From positions 104,813 to 168,812 of the forward strand of contig NMRB01000827.1 in NCBI GenBank assembly GCA_002633025.1: DNA of 64,000 nt, in the 5' to 3' direction. This document shows positions 57,040 to 64,000 of this stretch, one piece after another; positions within the stretch are counted from its first letter, which is position 1, and every line of letters starts with the position of its first letter. This DNA is from Notospermus geniculatus. Taxonomy: Eukaryota > Nemertea > Pilidiophora > Heteronemertea > Lineidae. Below the pieces are notes generated by a model that saw only the letters and a program-made list of their open reading frames with translations, had not been told where the DNA came from and ran no database searches. Position numbers and translations under genes: made by a program.

Positions 57040-57544
57040 TGACGAGATATTAATTGGATAAAAAAAATGAAATTGATGGATCGTCATGTCTCATCACCGG
57101 ATGATGTAAAATGGAGATGCTGGAAATGGAAGACAATAATTTACTTTATGTTCTCCGTGAGATCAGCGCGAGGAAAAAATAAAAAACAATAGAAAATGAG
57201 AGGTAACTCAAGTATGAAGTGATAACGTGATGATGAATTGAGTTAAGAAGAAGCTGTCGGTGGAAGGAGCTTCCGGCAAGCAAGCTGGAGTTGTTTTTGA
57301 GGATTTTTCATACAGTTTGATGTTTTCATGTCATGCAGGAGGAAACCAGAGTTTCGGTGCATAGAAAGTTTCATTCAGTCACTAAGGATCCAAGAGTTTG
57401 CAAGTTGTTCTCTTCTTGAGTTGTAAGATGCTGCCACACCCTTTGGTAAATGTGGCAGTTAAGCCTATTGTTTACTAAGTCCCTTCTGTTGTGTAGGCCT
57501 ATTCATCGTATCCATGACGTAGGCCCAGGCCTACATGACCGTGG
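57040..57544. other. anonymous stretch
   Basis: No gene or repeat recognised. A-rich around 57170-57190. Confidence 0.4.
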
Positions 57545-57622
57545 CAAACTCAGCCAGGACTCGAACCTATGACCTCTGGGAATCGTGTTGGACCCTCAAC
57601 ACCGTGCCCTCCGACAATGTAC
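57545..57622 (-). repeat. tRNA-like remnant with consensus B box
   Basis: On the minus strand GGTTCGAGTCCTGGCTGAG follows CAACACGATTCCCAGAGG at tRNA-like spacing. The acceptor arms do not pair and the anticodon arm is not convincing, so I read it as a tRNA-derived SINE head. Confidence 0.35.
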
Positions 57623-58156
57623 CCTTGTCGAAGAGTTTTGTTTTCCAATCATTGCAGTCAGCTTACCCTCGTAGGACATCAACGGGATGTTGACATTAGT
57701 TTGGGATGAGATGATGATTGGTCAAAGCGGTCATGTCACCCGAGATGAGGCTTCTTAACCTATCAGTCGTCATCAATGATAGTTGACCGCGGAATCAATA
57801 CCGAAGATCCTTATGAAGACTGACCACCACAGACACAATCGGTCACAGGACATGCACCAATTTCACCCGGACCGAGATTTGATTAAATCAAGACCGGCTG
57901 CCATCATGATGCGATGACCGTTGATATATAACCATGATTCGGCGTGATCTATGTATTTGTAAATATGATTTGGCGACATTTTGTCAATGTGGATTTTGAA
58001 TTGTTTAGGTGGAAAGACCTGATCGACCGCAACTTGAAAAGTACTCATGCCCCTGGGTACATTTCAGATGATTGATATCATTACACTGAAACAAAGGTCA
58101 AGAAATGTATTCAGATTGGTGCAGATAAAGTGCATCTTCCCAATACGGAGTAGTAG
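57623..58156. other. anonymous stretch
   Basis: No gene or repeat recognised. Confidence 0.4.
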
Positions 58157-58425
58157 GAGCTGTGATAGCCGAGTGGTTATCACGTCCACTTAGCAAATGG
58201 TAGGTCCCGGGTTCGAATCCATCCCGGGCCATTTGAGATTAATCATCCCTGGCTCTTCACATCTGTTGTATGGGACAGTAAACCTTGTGCTCCTTTACAG
58301 GGGCAAGTACATGTAAAAGACCCCGTCCAAGTGAGGAACATGAGTAGCTTGAGATGGCCTCTTCCATAGTTACCAGGGCAAATATTGCTATGGTTTCCGC
58401 CCTGATGGAAAAATCTAAAATGCAA
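58157..58425 (+). mobile_element. tRNA-derived SINE
   Basis: A-box region TGATAGCCGAGTGGTTATC, consensus B box GGTTCGAATCC at about 58210-58220, CAGGGGCAAGTACATG body block, 3' hairpin GGGCAAATATTGC..CGCCCTGATGG, and tail AAAAATCTAAAATGC. Near full length. Confidence 0.85.
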
Positions 58426-58789
58426 TACACAGGCATACACCAGGGGAAGCCCACACCCCAGGGTATATCACAAAAATCAATTTCAACTGAGAAAAAATGA
58501 TTTTCCAATTAAACCCAATCAAATCATCCTTGACAAGTACAAAACCATAGGGCAACATGATGAGAGAAGGTGATGCAATCTAATCTATTGTCCTCTTAAA
58601 GGAATTCGATTTCCAATCTCTCAGGCACTATTGGCTTCAATATCAATTTTGATATCATGCGTGACAATAGTCATGTGGTTGGGCCATAATTATGATATTA
58701 ACTCCTTCAGCCCTTGATGTTTTTTGCCCACATCACCTGGGGCAATATGAAAATTTTCTACCATACAACCGAGACAGAATCCAAGCACA
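58426..58789. other. anonymous stretch
   Basis: No gene or repeat recognised. Confidence 0.4.
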
Positions 58790-58960
58790 TTCTCTGTTAA
58801 TAGGGACACCTTTGGGACTGGTTGTTGGTGTCCTTACTTGAGAGGTGTCCTGATTAAAGAGATCAAAATGAAAAGAAATGACCAGTTTGGGACTGAATTT
58901 CAGTGTCTTTAATAGAGAGGTGTCCTCCTGGTAGAGGTGTCCGGTGAGAGAGGTTCCATG
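58790..58960. repeat. degenerate GAGGTGTCC repeat
   Basis: AGAGGTGTCC or close variants occur at about 58850, 58917 and 58935. TAGGGACACC near 58801 is an inverted relative. The arrangement resembles a decayed inverted-repeat element, but edges cannot be fixed. Confidence 0.5.
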
Positions 58961-59789
58961 TACTTACAGTTCACTATTGAATGAGTTGAATATATTGATT
59001 TTGAAAGAAATATGATGAAATTATGATAAAACTGTTGAAGTGTATGGGGCAGATTGGTGTTACCGCTTCATTGCCCTCATTGGCCAATTCGCCTTGGCTC
59101 TCATTTCAAAACCAGCCAATGGGGATGGTGGAACTAAACCGAATCATCACCGAGCCATCTCACATCTCCTCCCACGGCTTCTGGAGTTCATGCTTTGTTG
59201 AAAAACCCTTGAGCGAGATTAGTTCCCGTGATTTTAAAATTTGATTACCATTTTCTATATTTGATTTTCTTGCCGGTGGTGAAATCGTTGTTTTGAGTTT
59301 CGCTGTGGGCTGTTTGTTGAAAAGTGATATTTGTGTTGGTGTACGTTTTCTGACGAGTTTTTGGCTTGCTAAACTTTGGTAGAGGGTTGCGCCCCGTTTA
59401 CCACAGTTTGATGCTTGGCCCTTTGATATTTTATGCCAACATATCTGTATGAAAGCAGCTAGGATTTGCCAGTAAGTAGAAGGATAGACATACATTCACA
59501 TTGTGAGAGATTCCCCAAACTAGATTATAAAAGTCTTACCATTTTGACATGTCACCGTGGAAGAACAGCTTTTTAAAATCCATGCGTCTAATTGGATGGA
59601 AATGCTGCTTTAAATCTGACACTAGCTTCTTCGTTCGAGTAAATTTTTAAGGTGACAATATCATCATTTCCTAGAGTGCTCCGTGATTGCATTTAATGAT
59701 GAGTGCTGTTGATCTGTCATGATAGGTCATGCTGCGTCTGCTGTTGCATGTTTTGCGTCAGCCACTTCTACAACAGGAAGACGGCTCGA
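58961..59789. other. anonymous stretch
   Basis: No gene or repeat recognised. The minus-strand frame 59160-59495 (111 codons) is basic but has no recognisable motif. Confidence 0.4.
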
Positions 59790-59990
59790 ATGTGTGTGAT
59801 CCACCGACTTTACGACGTGTTTACGATCAGTTTGCGATGGCAGTCGTGAATGAGTCGCAAACTCGTTGTGGACACAAATTGTAGCTGATCCACCGGCTAC
59901 GATTTTCCGTCGTTAACTCGTCGCAAACCTGTTGTGAACTAATCGCAAATTGATCGTAACCTCGTTGTAAAGTCGGTGGATCACCCGCAT
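59790..59990. mobile_element. 201 bp TIR element, GTGATCCACCGAC ends
   Basis: The left end ATGTGTGTGATCCACCGACT and right end GTCGGTGGATCACCCGCAT are complementary with few mismatches. Inside, GAGTCGCAAACTCGTTGTG and CTCGTCGCAAACCTGTTGTG are direct near-repeats, and GATCCACCGGCTACG repeats part of the terminus. No clear target duplication. Confidence 0.75.
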
Positions 59991-60401
59991 ATGCCTCTCC
60001 GTAGCAAGTCATCGCATTCTCAGGCCAGTTGTGGAAGAGAGCTTCTTGAAGATACTTCAATTCTTCGTGTAGATGCGGCCTCTGGCGTCGTCTTAGCAGG
60101 TTTGAACGTGTCCCTAACGAATCAAGTGCAGTCAGTACAATGGAACAGAGGAGAAGTGGTGACCAATTTACGCCAAACGAGTGACAGTAGTGACCTGAGG
60201 CTTGTGAACCGACCTGTCTCGTGTAAAGAATGAAGCCAGTTAGATGTGAACCAAGTTCAAATGGCCTGAAGCAAGGCAGGTTGGAACTTTCAGCATGCAG
60301 AAGCAATGATTATTATCTCCTGATCACTCCCTGGGTCAAATAACCAATAAGTCTTACAATACTAGATTTACAGAAGATGAAAATATGCTACGAAGAATTC
60401 T
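59991..60401. other. unassigned; overlapping open frames on both strands
   Basis: A plus frame (59976-60233) and a minus frame (59827-60306, 159 codons) overlap here. The minus frame runs through the TIR element at 59790, which argues against it. The plus frame has a plausible composition but no recognisable domain. Neither is called. Confidence 0.35.
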
Positions 60402-60409
60402 AAGTTTCA

Positions 60410-60507
60410 AACGTTCTCCCACAGCAGAGCTTTTTACCTCACTCCTCTTCATCCACTCAGACGAGTGTATGTGAAGGAGTGAGACCAAAGCCCTGCTGTG
60501 GGAGGAT
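60410..60507. mobile_element. 98 bp palindromic MITE, diverged (copy 4 of 4)
   Basis: The left end has decayed (CGTTCTCCCACAGCAGAG) and the right is CCCTGCTGTGGGAGGAT. The inner arms CCTCACTCCTCTTCATCC / GTGAAGGAGTGAG are clear. Flanks are AAGTTTCA and AAGTTTCC, a 7/8 match. Confidence 0.78.
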
Positions 60508-60515
60508 AAGTTTCC

Positions 60516-61566
60516 ATGAACATTCCCATGAATATGCATGACCAATATTTAGTCGTATTTGTTTCCAACGGCGATACAAATTCTTCATCAGGACATACCA
60601 CTCATGCCATCAAAGTGGAATAATATAGTCCGTACCTAGCATATTAGCATAATGATTTGCATTTTGAATACCACAATAAGCGATCGTCGGGACTTCAATG
60701 ATTCCTATCCTTTGCTACCTGGTCATAAATTCCTCATCTCCTGAACTCTTCTCCCCTTGATCTTCTTATTATGTTGACCATCATCGATCAATTAGATGAC
60801 TAGCCCCCTGCAGGGAGAGACCCTAGGCACCAATTAGGTTGATCAGGCCCTTCAGTCGGTCGTCTTATTCCTTTTCCTGTTGCTGTGCCTGAGTCGTCTT
60901 CTCCACTGCTTCGGTGATGCGGTGAAGCCATAACTAGTGTTCTTACTAAGAATCCATTCACGCGTTTTTCAAGCGGTGGGATTCTGCATCCTTTGTCCAT
61001 GACCAACGCCACGGAAACAAACAATGGTTGCAGTGTCGCACCACTAGAAATTCACGTGAATGGATTCTTAGCCTTTCACTGCACATGAGGCAATGTCATT
61101 GCACCAGACCCTTGCCGAATCCACCATAGTGGAAACGGGGCTTAAGACCCTCATTATTGTGTCATTTCTCTTTAGTCATCAACTGAGTATAACCGAAGGA
61201 ATAAAAACAAGAAGAAACTCTCATAAAGTTGGAGAAACAGAAGTAATTTGCCATTTTCAGGGTCATCAATCTTCATTTTGTCAGCATCTACAACAATGGG
61301 AGCCACTTTCAGAGTTATTTTCAAACAAAGTGTGAACAGATGCGATTTTTTTCTCATTTTCCACCCAACTAGGCTCGTACTATCGGCTGATTTCGTGCGG
61401 ACGAAGAGGGCACTTCTGGCCTCATAGAAAAATGTGTTAAATCATATGGTAGTCACATGATGAATGGGTTTTTCACTCATTTCTCTTTCATTTTTTTGTG
61501 GGAGACCAGGTTCTTGGTGCCTGATGTTAACACCCACAGTAATGAAGATTCTTGCAAGAGACAGAT
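60516..61566. other. anonymous stretch
   Basis: No gene recognised. TCACGTGAATGGATTCTTA at about 61050 is the near complement of TAAGAATCCATTCACGCG at about 60948, an inverted pair about 100 bp apart that may bound a small decayed element. Confidence 0.4.
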
Positions 61567-61782
61567 ATAGAAGTTCTTCACTGACGTCACAATGGTCAAG
61601 TGACTGCAACGAATCGGCCATGTTGACCGTCAGAATGGCTGGTGGCGACGTCGAAATGTCCGCTATGATATTTTGATGTCACAATCTGTGCGTTGACGCT
61701 GTGTTCATGCCGTGATGTCGCTTGACATTTTGACGGCCAATATGGTGGCATGGAAATGTGATGTCATGTGAAGAACCTCTAT
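61567..61782. mobile_element. TGACGTCA-group MITE, 216 bp (copy 3)
   Basis: The ends are ATAGAAGTTCTTCACTGACG and CATGTGAAGAACCTCTAT. Inner blocks GGCCATGTTGACCGTCAG and TTTTGACGGCCAATATGG are inverted. One perfect TGACGTCA near 61582. Orientation is opposite to the 30686 copy. Confidence 0.82.
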
Positions 61783-62279
61783 AAACGTCAATGTCATTCT
61801 TCAGCCCTGACTATTGTCCCCGTTCCACAGTCATGGTACCTTGCTGTCGTTCACCTTGGCTCCAGTCCATAGAGCACGACTCGCACATCATACAAATCTG
61901 AAAAAAGCGCTACATAAAGGTTGCAATTTGGTCCAATCAGATTGATTGATTTTATAAATCCCTTTTGCTGTCGATGTGGTTTTCTGTCCCTTCCACCGCC
62001 GTTGCTGTCTGCCGTCCCCCGAGGTCTCAGCCTTCAACAGATTCGGTCAATGATGTAGATTGAGCCGGACATGATTTGATCCATGCGTATCATCTCATTT
62101 CAACACTCCGGTTACACAATTGACTTGTTGCGTTGACCCTTACCCTTTAGGTCAGACGTGCCCAGCCAATGGTAATGCAGTCAAGCCTAAAAGTTGGCTG
62201 TAAATTTTGGGGCTAATGGTTGGCGGATGGTGATTTCGAATTAGAATCTATGACTGGGTGCATAATTTAAAGATCTTGA
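61783..62279. other. anonymous stretch
   Basis: No gene or repeat recognised. Confidence 0.4.
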
Positions 62280-62770
62280 TGTTGTCCAAGTGTGTGGTAG
62301 TAGATTTCAGGATGAGGTGGAGGGGACATTGATAGTGTCGGAGATGCTGTGGGTGTTGGGATGAGGTTCGATAGAAGGGATGAGAGTAAGGGTTCTGATG
62401 AACATACAGGATACAATGGATAGGCAGGATTAGAGTCGCTGATCTGTGGAGGGGGTTTGATGAGGGGTAGGCCTGTGATGGGGTAGGCAATGCCTAGACC
62501 TACCCCATCATAGGCCTTGTTGCAATAAGGTGTGAGGTTGGTGGAAAGGCTTTGATGGACATGTAGGATTAGAGTCGTCAGTCGGATGAAGCAGAGGGGT
62601 GTGATGAGGGGTAACCTTTGATGGGTAGGCAATGCCGTTTGTGTTGCATTGTGGTTTGAGGCTGGATAGGAGGGCTGATGATAAGGGTTACGATGGGCAT
62701 ATTGGGGTTGGCGTCAGATGAGGTGGAGGGGGTTTGGATGAGGGCTAGGCCTTCGATGGGATAGGTAATG
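62280..62770. repeat. degenerate G/T/A-rich repeat block
   Basis: Recurrent GATGAGG, GGTGGAGGGG, GATGGG(G)TAGGCAATGCC and ATGAGGGGTA phrases form irregular, diverged tandem repeats. GATGGGGTAGG and CCTACCCCATC face each other across about 11 bases near 62478-62510. The minus-strand frames here are Pro/Ser-rich shadows of the composition. Confidence 0.65.
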
Positions 62771-63381
62771 TGATTGTGTTAGGAGTGTGGCATGCAGTAC
62801 GAAACAGTGCAACACAAATCAACAAGACTCACTGAAGGCTGTGCTCATTTATTACCTCATTTCATGTTCCACCCTCAGAAAAATGTCATCGCAGGTGAAC
62901 TTGAGCAGCAGTGGAAGGATGATCCCGATCTCCTGCAGATTAATCTTTAGATCACTCCACATTAGTTTCTCCCGTTCCGAGTCTCCTTCGCCATAATCTT
63001 GGTGTCTTCTTGGGATTTAGAGCCCGTTGATAGTCGTTGAAGTCTTAATATCGTTGCCTCAATTGCATTGGTTTAATGTCAAATTTCATTATCTCTCCGC
63101 AATGTCGATTTCTTTAACGTGATAAATGGATAAATTTGATAAAGATGGCTAGAAAGAAACGATGTTTTGGAGTTATGCTTGATCAGTCGATAAAGATATC
63201 ACTCTTCTTGTTGTTGTGTTGGCAAACAGCAAACATTATGGTGATAAGACTTGTTTCTTTGAAGATAGGACGATAAAGATGTCTCATCCTGTCAAAGAAG
63301 ACGTACAAACAGGAAAAGTAGAACATACTTGCCACCCCCAAGTAAGAATGAGGGCAGGAGCTTCGACCTGACCTGTTTAAA
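62771..63381. other. anonymous stretch
   Basis: No gene or repeat recognised. Confidence 0.4.
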
Positions 63382-63556
63382 CAGGGGCGGATCCACGATT
63401 TCCGAAAAGAGGGGGCACACTGTGCTAGAAACATTGAAATCTGCAGTGAATTTCAGTGATTTGCTCCAAATTTCAGAATTTCACGGTGAATTTTACAGAT
63501 TTGTTGGCCGAAAAGGGGAGCGTGCACCGGGTGCACCTCCTTTGGGTCCGCGCCTG
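63382..63556. mobile_element. 175 bp hAT-like MITE, CAGGGGCGGATCC end
   Basis: The ends are CAGGGGCGGATCCACG and TTTGGGTCCGCGCCTG. The interior repeats GTGAATTT, CAGATTTG and AATTTCAG motifs. Related by its ends to 15791-15947. No clear target duplication, so the insertion is probably old. Confidence 0.75.
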
Positions 63557-63584
63557 CTGCAGTCCACATTCTAAAACTACCAGC

Positions 63585-63760
63585 TGCCCCAGAGAGATTT
63601 CTTTCACAAGTTAGCTCTCCATGGAGAACATCAACTGTCGAAGCTTTACAGGCATTCGTTTGTTGAGTGGTCTCAGCGTAAGCTGCAATGAGACAGGCAA
63701 TGGTGAATTGCCCATTGAGAGTCAACTCCCACAAGAAAATTCTCATGTGGAGCAGCAACG
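63585..63760. mobile_element. foldback-family MITE (GAGTTGGCTCTC type)
   Basis: The left arm CAGAGAGATTTC..AAGTTAGCTCTCCATGG faces the right arm CCCATTGAGAGTCAACTCCC..AAAATTCTC. GTGGTCTCAGCGTAAGC in the core matches the other family members. CATGTGGAGCAGC at the right resembles the 52533 element's edge. Confidence 0.72.
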
Positions 63761-63773
63761 TAAAGGGCGGTTT

Positions 63774-64000
63774 ACACTAGGTTGCACCAAGTTGCAAGTT
63801 GCAGCAACTTGCAACTTGTTGCAAACTACCTGGGACGGTTTACACGCAGAAAAAGCGATGCAACATCCAGCGTGATCGAGTTGCAACAAGTTGCATGCCC
63901 GTTTACACATGCAACTTTTATGAAACTTTTTGGTCTCATCAGGTTTATGCAGCAAGTTGCATGAAGTTGCATATGAAAAGTTGCATGTGTAAACGGGCCT
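63774..64000. mobile_element. MITE with TTGCAACTTG arms, reaching the window edge
   Basis: The left end AGGGCGGTTTACACTAGG, preceded by TAA, is complementary to the right end CATGTGTAAACGGGCCT, which finishes on the last base. The interior is built of direct and inverted AGTTGCA / TGCAACTT motifs, with a second internal GTTTACAC pair at about 63838 and 63900. TAA at the left would fit a PIF/Harbinger target, but the right flank is outside the window. Confidence 0.7.

Noticed and set aside
59827-60306. 159-codon minus-strand frame as a gene
   Set aside because: It runs through the TIR element at 59790-59990, overlaps a competing plus-strand frame, and matches no family I know.
62248-62632. 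Pro/Ser/His-rich minus-strand frames resembling a low-complexity protein
   Set aside because: They follow directly from the G/T-rich degenerate repeats on the plus strand, and no start or splice context is visible.

Overview
This 64 kb window reads as non-coding, repeat-rich DNA from a eukaryote, most likely an invertebrate animal. I recognise no complete gene, rRNA, functional tRNA, CRISPR array or bacterial-style operon. The open frames are short, lack credible start contexts, and mostly fall inside repeats. The case for a metazoan rests on tRNA-derived SINEs with A and B boxes, dozens of short terminal-inverted-repeat elements (MITEs) with intact target-site duplications, minisatellites, and several large tandem duplications. 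I cannot name the species. All similarities were judged by eye.

Layout. 1-9.6 kb: mostly anonymous sequence with scattered small palindromic MITEs (1953, 3012, 4501, 4741), short tandem repeats (3546, 6111, 6701, 8698) and a truncated SINE. 9.6-27.3 kb: a large direct duplication, copy A (10158-19219) and copy B (20852-27253), separated by 1.6 kb. A is about 2.7 kb longer because it carries several transposon-like insertions missing from B, so B supplies the empty sites. 27.5-29.3 kb: a smaller tandem duplication whose second copy holds a 230 bp hAT-like insertion. 32.4-34.6 kb: SINEs and a near-identical 0.9 kb tandem duplication. In these last two duplications the first copy ends at a single N (28186, 33712), which suggests contig joins. 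35.3-42.7 kb: a MITE plus a 3 kb tandem duplication that shares a 620 bp dispersed repeat with copies A and B. 42.7-64 kb: a 113 bp near-perfect palindrome (44061), 37 bp and 62 bp minisatellites, SINEs and more MITEs, the last reaching the right edge.

The elements fall into families by ends and target sites: PIF/Harbinger-like (TAA), four groups with TTAA targets, 8 bp-TSD palindromes, CAGGG-ended elements with 5 bp duplications, a group rich in TGACGTCA motifs, and a foldback family with GAGTTGGCTCTC in its arms. None encodes a transposase here, so all depend on enzymes made elsewhere. The SINEs likewise need a LINE partner that is not in the window.

Two stretches, 50625-50776 (+) and 7697-8038 (-), look somewhat exon-like from local splice-site context and residue composition. 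They are low-confidence candidates only. The most informative parts are the paired empty and filled insertion sites, which allow the order of several transposition events to be read directly.
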